This document shows positions 10,327-21,299 of a DNA stretch of 64,000 bases, one piece after another. This DNA comes from Mercenaria mercenaria (lineage: Eukaryota; Mollusca; Bivalvia; Venerida; Veneridae). The first letter of the stretch is position 1, and each line of letters opens with the position of its first letter. The notes beneath the pieces were generated by a model, which saw only the letters and a list, made by a program, of their open reading frames with translations, did not search any database and had not been told where the DNA came from. The stretch covers positions 18,618,001 through 18,682,000 of the forward strand of contig NC_069368.1 in NCBI RefSeq assembly GCF_021730395.1, read 5' to 3'. The translations under genes and the position numbers were made by a program.

Positions 10327-11589
10327 TGTGGAAAGTCACAAATGTAATATTCTTTTTATCTCATGTTAGCTTTTCCTGTCGAAACATCAAAATTTCTTCT
10401 TTCTTTTTTATATAAACAAGTCAATTTGACCAACGTCTCATATACTGTAAACGACGTCGACGTCAAAGCTTTATTACACTTAGTCTAGTGTATTATCATT
10501 TTTATGTAATGGCTTTATTACACTCCCGCGACGTCAAACATGTGATAAATAAATGTATGAAATGCATGATTAAAGAATTAGTTGGGGCTATATGAGATAA
10601 ATAACCCATGAAGAAAGAACTGAACTCCTATCTAAGCGGTAAGCCCTAATCGTTGGCGTTTAAGAAGTTGGGACCTGTCCCGTCCGCTTTCAGAGCTGAA
10701 ACGCATGCCTTGCTCCTAATCTTTTGATCCAGTTATTTGAATTTTTATTTTGCTTCGTATTAATGAAATCATACTGATAGTTTTATCCTGGAAAACACTA
10801 GAATTCAATATTTCGTTTTTTTAAATATTTAACACTATTCATGGTACTGTTTCCTTCCTGCAAAGGTCATCATACGCCGACATACAGGCAGGGAATGTGC
10901 ATCCCATGCTATTGCCCACCAATTGCTTTCTTCTCACAGCCTTGTAAACGCTCCTTCGCTAACACTTGTTTCTAAATTTGTTGAAACTGTTAACAATGTA
11001 ATGTTAATTAATCTTTGTTTTTGTTATTCATGAATAGATTAGAATTCTGTTCAAATTGTTAGTTTGTTTGCTGGGCACTTAAAACAATCTGCTATTTCTT
11101 TCCGCTACAGTTTCTTTTTGTGGTGGACCTACTTTTCGAGGTGTAGCTCTGGATTGTTTTGCAGGACGCAATAATTTCAGGGAGTCTATTCTTCCCTTTT
11201 ATTTCTTTATGTAAATTTGTTAATGTACCTGATTACGTGATGTTGCAAACGCCAGTTCATGAGGTTAATTGCATTTATATGCAACGTATGAATTGCTTTG
11301 ATTTATAAGTATGTTTTTTTTGTTTATGTGTTATTTGTTATTCATGCCCTAGTTATTGTTTATGACTTAATTGTTGAGCAAGGCTTATTTGTCGCTTAGT
11401 TGAATAATATGGAGTTGGTGCTTTTGTCTAAGTTTTAAGTGAATTTTAAATTCAATTTTGTCAAATGTTATTATATTTGTACTTACTTTTTGTTGATGAC
11501 TAACTAATTGTGTTTTGAATACGATAAAAAAATCAGTGAAATATGAAACTTTGCATTTTTAACACCAGTTAAACTTTTCCCAAGGGAAC

Positions 11590-11872
11590 AATTTCCTATG
11601 GGATTCCCAAAGGAATTCTTTCCCATGGGAAAACTACATTATCTTTTATTTAAACAAATAAACTAGCCAGTGCCATAAGTATTTTTAAAAAACAGCTATG
11701 ATGTTTTTCTAATAGTTTATATTAAAATATAAAATAAGGTTTTCCCATGGGAAATTCCGATGGGAAAGATTTCCCAATGTTTCCCATGGGAAAACACCGT
11801 CCCATGGGAAAGCAATTTCCCCATGGGAAATGACCGTTTCCCATAGGAAATCGGCCATTTCCCATGGGAAAC
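11590..11872. repeat. cluster of TTTCCCATGGGAAA palindromes
   Basis: The 14-base palindrome TTTCCCATGGGAAA or a one- to three-base variant occurs around 11598, 11625, 11747, 11760, 11786, 11804, 11823, 11843 and 11864. The last four gaps are about 19, 20, 20 and 21 bases. The reverse strand is open across part of this and reads repeated FPWE, which I regard as a by-product of the repeat. Confidence 0.8.
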
Positions 11873-14800
11873 AGAATATTATAATAGCAATATTTATTAA
11901 AATAATAAGATTAGAATGATGAAAGTTGTTGGCTGCTAAAAGGTAGATATGGGCTATCATTCAGTACTATTTTTAAGTTCAAAGCCTTTGTAGAAGTACT
12001 TGACGTTTTTGCCAATTATTGTCCGTGGCAAATTAAAATTGGCGGCCATTTACAGTGAAATACGGTTTCTATACAATTATTAGTAAAAAGACCTCTTTTG
12101 TCCAAACTTAACAGTACAATATATATGCCTGTATTTGTCTATACGGTTGAAACAGTGAAATGTGAATGACTCTGTATTGTTCAGTATAACATTTATTTGA
12201 ATACATTGAAGTACAGATGACCCTGTATTTACCGTTTGAACTGTCTATATAGTCATAGCAATAAAACAAAATATGAGTGATCAGATGTTTTCAAACTTAT
12301 ACTGCTTATACGAATATAAGCTTTTGGGAATACATGAATAAATGATCCTATGTCTGAATGGTAAACAAGACACCGAGGCTAAAATGGGTGAATGTTGCTT
12401 ACCGGAGTAGGGAACCAAATGATATTGCTACCCGTAAGATTTTTTTTGATAGGGACTCCCGTACTTCAAGAAAATATTTTTCGGTTAGAAATTTTAGTCT
12501 ACATCTTAGAAAATAACGCCTGCCAAACAGACATTTCGAAGATTCAATGCATGGTTTTTCTAAGATCTGTCATAGAACAAGACGAAAAATGCATGTACAT
12601 AGCGCGCTCTCATCTATATATAATTATAATTGTTTGTGAAAGCTACACTGACAAACGGCTATCACTATGTTTTCAACATGACATGTAGACTTTTAATGAC
12701 CCTTCGTCCCAGGAAACGTACGCCTTCTTACAGGTTTGAATGCGCCAGACGTTTGCATTGCACATCAGGGAGGATGGGTTAGGTTATTTTTGGATTTATA
12801 TGTCGTACGGGTACAATATAGTATATATGGTGATTTTCAAGCTCCAGAGTTTTAGTTTGGTTTTGGTGGATTTTAGTCACACTGATAAAATTTAGGTCAT
12901 TGTGATTTTCCAGCTATCCTAAGCAAAACGGCGCCAGCTCCTTTTGCAGGTTAGCCAGTCTGAAAAATAGCCAATGAAAACTGGGTAGGCGCTGATGAAC
13001 GCAAAACGTAAACAAAGATGAGTTCTCAAGAGAAGGAACACTTATGGTTGACATTTCACACCTAGCTGAATAGGTAAAACATACAAGGATACTGTGAAAG
13101 ACATCCGATTACCAGTGGGCGCCGCCATCTTGGACTCATGCATATTCATTACAAATAGCCTCTATGCCAATGTGTGTTTATGGGTCTTTACGGAATCTAT
13201 TGTGTAATTCATGTTATTAACAGTTTTACAAGGAACAATAATTCGTATAGAGTATTTGATACTCTAGAACAGAGATTAATATAATGAATATACATGATTT
13301 AAAATAGACTCCCGCCAAATAATCATTCAATGAAATAGTCGCTGGTCGCGTGATGTTTTATAGCTTCAAATTTATCTGTGCAATTCACAAATGTTTGTAG
13401 ATGCTTCATTTCATTCTTACGTGATTACATCTTTTTCTTGCATTTAGTAAATGCATATGTGAAATATATTTGGGTATATATATATGCAGGTGCTCGCGTG
13501 TGTTAATCACGTGACGAAAACATACGGGTTGGGGTCTCATATCAAACATCTGTAACATGATGCTAAAATCAGATTTTCTTGAAAATGGAATATTGCATAT
13601 TCGCTAGAAGGACCTTTTTGCTAAGCTAAATCTTGTTTTTGTATTATTTTGGAAACGGGCATTGTAGTTCCAGACATGATTCTACCTTACATATTATGTG
13701 TGTTTGTTCGGGTTTAAGCCTTTTTCAACAATATTTCAGACATAAAAACGACAGTGTGAACTTGTAGCAGTAAGCACAATACCTAACTTTATGTTCAATA
13801 TATTAATCTCTGTTACACGAGACATGATGCCCCACCCAGTCATAGTATACTTACACCAGTCTGACCAGTCAGATTGTACTGTAACCATGGAAACTGTGTC
13901 TTATTGGTAGAAATATGTATTTGTATAGGTTTACGAGTAAATTTTCCGTGCGAATTTCTATCGACTAAGGAGTAGATAACCAATTACTTACACGACACTA
14001 AATTCTTTTCCTCCTTTGGATTTTTTAGTTTGATTGTACGGTGACAGGGAACAATTAACATAAAACTGCGTTCTAATAGGTAACGAGTAGGTTTTCCATG
14101 CGTATAAGCCGTCAAAATAGAACGAACTCCACGCTCCTGTCCAAATTTCAGACTTATGCACTGCCAGTATATGTATAAAATACTACATGCAGTGCACAAT
14201 TCAAATAACACAATAAAGATATAAAATGTGCAAACGCTGTATGTGTCCACATTACTCAGTCTCTTTTAGCCATTTCCGAAATATTGTTATGTCTTTCATT
14301 TTTAATGAAAGAAATCTGCTAAAGCGGGCGCATTATTTTAAAAAGAACAATTTCACCTGATGCATGGGTTTTGTGTTAAAAATAGGTAAGGCAGCACTCA
14401 AAATGGACAACATGCATAATTAGAGGGTAATTAATACCACAGTAGCCTTAAGGATTGGTTATGAAAAGAATGTATTCAATGATATTCAACTTAATATAAA
14501 ATATAATATATATAAGAAATTATCAGAAATAAGAAATATCAATACATTAATATATTTTATGCTGATAACAAAAAAGTGCTGGCCACATTGCAGCCAAAGC
14601 AATTATGACCCCCTTTCAAGATAGCAAAACTATTATTTATCCTTGCCGAGGTTTTCACCGCATACGAATTTTAGTCACGTCCACGAATCAATCATAGATG
14701 AGGTGAAATAAGCGAAGTTGTACTTTCAAATCTGTTTTATCTTTTTTTTTTGCTGATGGTTTACAGTAGGCAAACAAATTGTTAAAAAAAAGTACGTGTT

Positions 14801-15037
14801 TTGACAATTTAACCAATTAGCAAAATAAAGTCTCAAGGTTGTTTTATCTTTGTAAAAAGATAAAAGCCATTCAGTGAAGCAGAAAAACATCTTTATTCAT
14901 CATTCTTAATTTTTATACATCATTTGATTTGCATATTAACGCTCAATTTAACTTCGACTTTTTGTTGGAGGTTTTGGAAAACGGTGTCGCACGAAATAGT
15001 TTTCATTCAAGCTGTTTGCTTGTAACGGTGGCTCAAT

Positions 15038-15101
15038 ATGGATAATATTAAAGTTTGTTGTGTCCAGGTTCTAATTTTAACGTTCCTGTCCGCATGCAAC
15101 G
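15038..15101 (+). CDS. Met-rich WAP gene exon 1 (signal peptide)
   Basis: ATG in context CTCAATATGG; 21 codons plus one base; donor GGTAATC. Residues MDNIKVCCVQVLILTFLSAC have a short polar start, a hydrophobic core and small residues before the likely cleavage site. Its phase-1 end fits the two-base start of exon 18954. Confidence 0.65.
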
Positions 15102-18100
15102 GTAATCATCATTGTCTTTCATTTTGTTAGGTTATTTTTCAAAACTAGCGGAGAACAATGATTTAGCATTAAACAGAGAGGATGATGGTTTGTACACGTT
15201 AATGCATTCCTATTTTCATTTTTGGAAGTTTGAATGAAATTTGACCAAGATACAGGTAAGGTAATTGTTACATACTGCAGATAAACAGAGAAAGATAATG
15301 TGAACTGCATATATAGGTTTGTCATTTTGAATTGTGTTCTAGATATGTTAAAATCGAACTGGGAAGGCACGAAAGACAAGACTTTTAGTTTAATATGTAC
15401 GGTTATAATTACTTCCCTTGTAGATGAGACTATTCACACTAAATATGAAGTGCCTATGCATTGATACATATGAAGTAGTCAAAAATATAGTTCAATACAT
15501 AATAACTACAAATACACTTTCAGGAAACCTTTAACTGGTCAGCGATTAGTAATATGAAAAGAACATGTTCAAAGATTAAATAGTGAAATACCCTGGATTT
15601 TCTGTAAAGAAATTGTCAACGAACAAACGATTGTTTATAAAATGTTAGAAGTTATTAAAGATTATTTTGATAAAGCAACTGGTGGAAAGAGAAAGAAATC
15701 CACGCAACAAATATTTAGAAATATGAGAAATTGAGAAGTTCGAGACTGTTACATCCGTGACTCTGCTACCTTGTATTACAGGTATTGCAGGTGACAAGCA
15801 TGTGTTTTATCATATACCTATATAAATACTGTGAACAATTGGCTTGTATTTTACAATTCAATATGAACAGGCAGAAAAAATCCATATTGCGCCTTTTAAA
15901 TTCCGTGTTGTACCTTCCGTATTGTATGCTGCCGGACTACTTTCATTAATCTGCATGACCGGACACAGTTTTATAAATAGCGCACACAAAATCTTCACTT
16001 ATTTCCATTCTAATATCGATAAACATTTAAAACAAAAACCAAAAAGGTAGAGGTATATAATAAAAGGGTCATTATAACAGAAGCTCGATCTGGGATTTTG
16101 TATTCGGCTCTCGTGGATTTTGCAAGGTCGGATCACACTCGGCGCTTGCGCGCCTCGTGAGATCCGATCTGGCAAAAATTCACTCGAGCCGAATACAGCA
16201 ACCCAGATCGAGCTACTGTTATTAAACCTTATTATATATGGTTTTTTTTTTTTAATGCTTTGAAATACTGTATAATTGGTTATATTCGCGGGTCAAAAAA
16301 AATGCAAATAGCAAATTCCAGACGGTTTCGCGAGCGTTAATATTCGCGAATCACTGAAAACTGTAGTGCCAAAGCTAACTTTGTTTAATTTTGCTTAAGT
16401 ATAATATGCCTTGATCTTGGTGAATATTGAAATTAATGCTAGCTGACTTTTTGCGAATTTCTTGAAATTACCACATCGCGAACTTTTCCACTTTAATAGG
16501 TTAAAGGCTTGATGTATGATTCGCTCAACAAAGAGTTTACATTTTATACAACAATATGAGACAGGTTTTTTTTCTAGTGAGTAAAGAAGGTTTAGGTTTA
16601 ATCTATATTTTAGCGTGACAATTTGTTGTTTTTCAATGCATTGTTTCTATGTATTAGAAAGAGGTTTTGTGTTTCTATGTATTGGAAAGAGGTTTGAAGT
16701 GAAATCTTAATACCAATATGGAGGGGAACAGTGCCTACTGTTTTGCAATGTAGCTACAATAAGACAAACATCTTAACCTTTAGCCCGCTAAATTTCTAAA
16801 ATGGACTCAGTTAGGGCAATACAATTTATTATTCAAAGGGATGTTTTACTGAAAATTAAATTTACTGACAGCGAACAATACAAACCATCAGACTGCTGAT
16901 CTTGCTATGCACTGGTCGCAAAGGCAGATTACTTGCCGCAGGCAGGCTAAAGATTAAAAGTGGTTCATCAGATATTCGTCAAGTAATGAATGTGTTTGAA
17001 ACTTTAAAATCAGAGTATATACACATATTTATGGATGGTAAATTTTATAATAAAACATGTTAGATATTGTTACAGGAGAAATTTTCAAAATCTGATTCCA
17101 ATCCTGTTTGCCAAACCAAGACAGAGTTATATCATCGTAAGCATTAACTGACAAAAATGCTTATCCTACTGAGTTATGTAAGAATAAAGGGTTAAGACTT
17201 ACATAAACCATACTGGGACTTCTTGCAAATCCTTGAATCGTGCTAGCGAATCTGGGGTGCTGTGCAACAATTCCCAATATGGTTTAAAGCTGTCTAAACG
17301 CATGAAAATAACATTTAATTGGTCTCCAATTTCGAAACATTTCTTTCAGACGAGGCAATTTTGTTTCGTATTTTTAGAGAATGACGTCAAATGGTGCGTG
17401 CATTCTCGCGGAAAGGGCCACTATTGATATTATTGCACTGGTCAGTGTTGTTTATACGAAAATAAACGCCTTTTTCTTTCTAGACAAAACATAGAGTAAA
17501 TGTAGATAAATGAATATAGGAACTATTTTATTATACTTGTTAACCTTTAGCCTGCTAGGGGCAAGCGATTCTACCTTTGCAACCAATGCAGACCAAGAAC
17601 AACCTGCACAGACGTGCAGGGTAATCATGGTCTCCACTGTTCACTATTCAGTCAGTGTATTTTCAGTGAACACCCCTCTGAATAATAAGTGGTACTGTCC
17701 AAATTGAATGGTGGACCAGTCCATTATAGAAATACTCAGCTTTTTCAATGTTTTCAAAGCAAAAATGATAATTGTAAAACTTGATTAAAACAAAATAAAT
17801 ACTCTTCTACAGATATAACGCTATATAAACCATGAAAATGGCATAAGATTTTGCTTAACTTTATAAACTTTGCAGATAATTTATAATTTAAACACACTAC
17901 ATGACAAAATGAAATGTCTTGCCTGTGACCTTTTAATAAAGGTACGATAAACACTAGAGACTTCACCACATCTCTCAGAGAGATAGACCCTACAGTTTTC
18001 AACGATAGAAACACATTAAATAAAGTCTAGAAATTGATTTCTAAGTCCTATGAATAAACAAAAATGATTTTATAAATGTGAACGTTATGATAGTTTTGGG

Positions 18101-21100
18101 AATATCAATAACAGAAGTTTTAATATTGGATTTAGAGCAGATAATACAGTTTTGCTTGTATCAAAATGTCACCATTGAAGCACTTTTGTAATACAGAACA
18201 GGTAGGATCAGTGAAGGTGCAATTATACTGATCTCTTATTTCCTATATGCCTACATCTCAATATTATTCGAACTTAAGTAAGAAAACGTGTTATAATACA
18301 TATGCTTTGAATGTTTTAAAGTACTAAAAAAAAAAACAAAAAACAAAAAACGAAGAAAACATATGACTGTCCTTATAAGTCAGTGGCATGTTAATCGAAA
18401 TGTTTCAGGGACCATCTCACCATTATAACGTATGACTCATAATAATATGAGCCGCGCCATGAGAAAACCAACATAATGGCTTTGGGACCAGCATGGATCC
18501 AGACCAGCCTGCGCATCCGCGCAGTCTGGTCAGGATCCATGCTGTTCGCTAACAGTTTCTCTAATTGCAATAGACTTTGAAAGCGAACAGCATGGATCCT
18601 GACCAGACTGCGCGGATGCGCAGGCTGGTCTGGATCCATGCTGGTCGCAAACCCACTATGTTGGTTTTCTTATGGCGCGGCTCATATTAAGATGCCATTA
18701 CACAATAAATATTCGCTCTTTGTGTATCGTTATATGTTGTATTTAACAGAACTCGTCTTTTTTTTTCAACATTTGAGCCACACCATGAGAAAACCAACAT
18801 AGTGCAGATGCGAGTTGCATGGATCCAGACCAGCCTGTGCTTCCGCACAGTCACATATATGGTCACATATGCACTATGCTGTTTTTCCCATATTGCAGCT
18901 CATTTTTTGTTTTGTGGCAATCTATTAATCGTTCAGCTATGTTTTAAAAATAGGTCAGTTCGGAAGTGGCGGAGGGGGCCGGTTCGGAGGTGGTGGAGGG
19001 GGCATGTGTTTGGATGGTTCTCGAGGGTCTCAGAGATGTACTGACGATACGACATGCTCAAGAGGGACATATTGTTTCCAACGATATTCACGTAGAGGAG
19101 TATGTTGCGCTAGTGGTGCACCCGGTACGTTTATTTTATGATATTTGTGGTTCATGTACTAAAGTCTGTTCCATTCCAAAGGTTTACACAAACTGCGGTG
19201 TCATATGACAAAACTACAACACTTATCGACAAAGTAAACATGGTTTGATAAACAAAAAGGAACGTATTGGTGGAACAGACTTTAGGTTATGTTTTAGCTC
19301 GTCTGATTTCCGAAAAAGTGTCGAGGTATTGTCGTCACTTGATCATCGGCGTCTGGCGTTGGTTAAAACTTTTGTTTAGGTCCACCTTTTCTCAGAAGCT
19401 ATAACAACTATAGTTTTGAAACTTTGCACACTTGTTTATTATCATTAGGTTACAACATAGGCCAAGAACCAGAACATTTGTTTTAAATTTGATTTTCTTG
19501 GTTAAATATTTTGCTTATTTTTTTCCCAAAAACTATCAGAGCTACAATTTTCAAATTTTACACTGTGACACTTGCTTATCATTAGATTAAATTGTAGACT
19601 AATCATAACCCTATCATGATGTCAAAATGATGGCCCTTTTTATACTTAGAAAATTGTAATTTCTTGGTTAAAGTTTTTGTTTATGTCCACTTTACTTGAA
19701 TACTATATAACACTAGCTTTGAAACTTTGCTATCTACTTATCGTCATTAGGTGAGTACGTAGGCCAAGACCCATAACTCAAATATGCTTTTTGTCTAAAT
19801 TATGACCCTTTACATACTAAGAGAATATGAGTAACTTTTTTATTTAGGTCCATTTTTATAGATTTCTATAAGAACTATAGCTTTGAAACTTTGTACACTT
19901 GTTTATTATCAGTTGATGGAGGTGGAATGGGTCCAGGTGGAATAATGGAGCCTGGTATGGGACCTGGTGCAATGATGGGGCCTGGTATGGGACCTGGTGC
20001 AATGATGGGGCCTGGTATGGGACCTGGTGCAATGATGGGGCCTGGTTTTGGAGCTGGACCTGTTGGAAGCATGGGCCCTAGTATGGGTTATAGCGATGCA
20101 ATGAGTCCTGCTGGAAGTATGGGAACAGTTGGGCCAATGGGTTACAGCGGAACAATGAGTCCTGGCGGAGGAATGAGTTATGGGGGAGGAATGGAGTCAG
20201 GAAGAGGTATGACTGCCGCTAGAGGAATGGGGCCTACAGGAGCTGATGGTTATATTGATGCAATGAGCCCTGATGGATCAATGAGTTACAGTGGAACAAT
20301 GGGTCCTGGCGGAGGAATGAGTTATGGGGGAGGAATGGGGCCAGAGAGAGGTAGAGGAATGGGGGCTACAGGAGCTGGTGGTTATATTGATGCAATGAGC
20401 CCTGATGGATCAATGAGTTACAGTGGAACAATGAGTCCTGGTGGGGGAATGAGTTATAGGGGAGGAATGGAACCGGAGAGAGGTATGACTGCCGCTAGAA
20501 GAATGGGTTCTACAGGGGCTGGTGGTTATGATGGTGGAGCTATGAGTTATCCTGGAGGAACTGGTCACGGTGGAGTTACACCAACTGGAGGCATGAGTCC
20601 CGGAGGAAGAATGAGTTATGGGGAAAGAATGGGCCCAGAGGGACATATGTCTCCTGCTGGAAGAGTAGGTCCAGGAGGAGCTGGTGGTTATAGTGGAACG
20701 ATGGGCCCCGCTGGAGCTATGAGTTATGATGGAGGAATTAGTCCCGGTGGAGCAATAGGCTTTCGTGAAACAATGGGTCCAGCTGGAGGCATGAGTCCAG
20801 CTGGGGAAATGGGTTCTGCTAGGGGAATGGGTTCTGCTGGGGGCATGAGTCCAGCTGGGGAAATGGGTTCTGCTAGGGAAATGGGTTTTGCTAGGGGAAT
20901 GGGTTTTGCTGGAGGAATGGGTTCTGCTAGACCTACGAGTAGAAGTTCAGCAGGAGGTAGAAGCAGTTTCGATGTCAGAATGGGATCACCACGTGGTAGT
21001 ATGCCACCTGGGGGACGTGCTATGCCGTCAAGAGGAGGAATGCGAGCAGGTGGTGATAGGGGTGCAGGTAGTAGAAGCACCGGTTCAAGCTCTGAACGCG

Positions 21101-21240
21101 GTCGTTGCCCAGAAGTAACACAAAGAACTTGTGACGACAGTAGACGGGTCACAGACTGCTTTGCATCTGATAGCGTGTGTCGTAGCAATGAAAAATGTTG
21201 CCCAGATCCATGCGGTTATGTCTGTAAACCTTATGTGTAA
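15038..21240 (+). CDS. secreted Gly/Met-rich protein with Cys module and C-terminal WAP domain
   Basis: Three exons (15038-15101, 18954-19124, 19913-21240) join in matching phases (1, then 1) to about 520 residues. Exon 1 starts with ATG and encodes a hydrophobic signal peptide (VLILTFLSAC). Exon 2 encodes a Gly-rich linker and a six-Cys module (C-X9-C-X5-C-X5-C-X9-CC). Exon 3 encodes a long Gly/Met/Ser/Pro repeat, about 54 Met in 441 residues and often one every sixth residue (SPGGGM, SYGGGM). It ends in an eight-Cys WAP four-disulfide core (CPEV, CRSNEKCCPDPCG, CKPYV). WAP domains are often protease inhibitors, and Met/Gly-rich elastic proteins such as abductin occur in bivalve hinge ligament. 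An extracellular structural protein of shell, ligament or periostracum is therefore my inference. Further exons in the 3.9 kb first intron cannot be excluded. Confidence 0.75.
16057..16238. repeat. foldback hairpin, arms about 88 bp
   Basis: The left arm runs through AACAGAAGCTCGATCTGGGA, TATTCGGCTC and AAGGTCGGATC; the right arm returns as GATCCGATCTGGC, GAGCCGAATAC and CCCAGATCGAGCT. The pairing extends outward into AT-rich sequence. It lies in intron 1 of the Met-rich gene. Non-coding palindromic transposon relic by structure. Confidence 0.8.
16265..16510. repeat. TACTGTA / ATATTCGCG repeat relic
   Basis: Contains TACTGTATAATTGGTTATAT followed by TTCGCGGG, and later TTCGCGAATCACTGAAAACTG in inverse orientation. 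The same words recur at 37224-37325 and 55911-56111, suggesting one decayed MITE group. Confidence 0.45.
16773..16955 (+). repeat. family B palindrome-ended MITE, copy 1
   Basis: Begins TTAACCTTTAGCCCGCTAAA and ends GCAGGCTAAAGATTAA, giving inverted ends of about 16 bases. The inside includes GCACTGGTCGCAAAGGCAGA, shared with copies at 17539-17742 and 25551-25748. Non-coding. Confidence 0.75.
17539..17742 (-). repeat. family B MITE, copy 2
   Basis: Reverse orientation relative to 16773-16955: TTAACCTTTAGCCTGCTAGG at the left, GGACCAGTCCATTATAGAAA at the right, with GACGTGCAGG and CACTGTTCACTATTCAGTCA inside. The 65-residue open frame across it is a by-product. Confidence 0.7.
18449..18683. 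repeat. family A double-palindrome element, copy 1
   Basis: 235 bp from GAGCCGCGCCATGAG to CTTATGGCGCGGCTC. The ends are inverted repeats (about 30 bp, including AAAACCAACATA), and each half contains its own hairpin around CATGGATCCAGACCAGCCTG. It lies in intron 1 of the Met-rich gene. Open frames reading MDPDQ... across it are by-products. Confidence 0.88.
18775..18853 (+). repeat. family A element, left-end fragment
   Basis: GAGCCACACCATGAGAAAAC to CCGCACAGTC, one end of the family A element only. It starts 92 bases after copy 1 and ends about 100 bases before exon 18954. Confidence 0.75.
18954..19124 (+). CDS. Met-rich WAP gene exon 2 (Gly linker and Cys module)
   Basis: Acceptor AAAAATAG, donor GTACGT, phase 1 at both ends. 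Encodes QFGSGGGGRFGGGGGG and then MCLDGSRGSQRCTDDTTC, TYCFQRYSRRGVCC. The Cys spacing resembles small EB-like or disulfide-knot modules of molluscan secreted proteins; the exact family is not settled. A family A repeat fragment ends about 100 bases upstream of the acceptor. Confidence 0.7.
19297..19912 (+). repeat. AGCTCG-headed tandem-repeat element, truncated at an exon
   Basis: Starts AGCTCGTCTGATTTC, then about four diverged units of about 160 bp, each with CTTTGAAACTTTGCACACTT or a variant and a TAGGCCAAGA word. The element at 40807-42210 is related. The last unit breaks off at TTATTATCA, directly where exon 19913 begins. Confidence 0.7.
19913..21240 (+). CDS. Met-rich WAP gene exon 3 (Gly/Met repeat and WAP)
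   Basis: Opens after TTATTATCAG, which belongs to the preceding dispersed repeat. Three tandem 30-bp units (GPGAMMGPGM) come first. Hexapeptide-like units follow, including a 132-bp (44-residue) near-exact internal duplication whose copies start near 20241 and 20373. An Arg/Ser-rich stretch then leads to a WAP domain with eight Cys (about 21105-21237). Stop TAA at 21238-21240. Confidence 0.85.
20241..20505 (+). repeat. 132-bp duplication inside the Met-rich coding exon
   Basis: The stretch from AGCTGATGGTTATATTGATG recurs 132 bases later with few changes, giving two copies of GGYIDAMSPDGSMSYSGTM in frame. It indicates recent unit-level expansion of the repeat domain. Confidence 0.85.
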
Positions 21241-21262
21241 ATAATCTGTATGAAGTTAAAGA

Positions 21263-21268
21263 AATAAA
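21263..21268 (+). terminator. candidate poly(A) signal of the Met-rich gene
   Basis: AATAAA only 22 bases after the stop codon, implying a very short 3' untranslated region if used. Confidence 0.55.
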
Positions 21269-21299
21269 TCGACCTTGATTAAAGTTCTCATGTTTTACT

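Larger units (their letters stand above)
8890..14940. other. intergenic stretch without a recognisable gene
   Basis: AT-rich sequence between the phosphatase 3' end and the Met-rich gene. Apart from the hairpin at 10236-10326 and the palindrome cluster at 11590-11872 I recognise nothing in it. Short open frames here show no motif or splice context. Confidence 0.5.

Noticed and set aside
17510-17707. Signal-peptide-like frame MNIGTILLYLLTFSLLGASD
   Set aside because: Most of it lies in a family B MITE and no splice border follows; not needed for the Met-rich gene.
18391-18639. Open frames reading MDPDQPAHPRSLVRIHAVRF at several loci (also near 35360, 50505, 54315, 58930)
   Set aside because: They coincide exactly with family A palindromes; the recurring peptide is a by-product of the repeat, not a gene family.
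20410-21188. Long reverse-strand frames (up to 154 codons) over the Met-rich exon
   Set aside because: Mirror frames of a repetitive GC-richer coding exon; the forward frame has the WAP domain and consistent splice phases.
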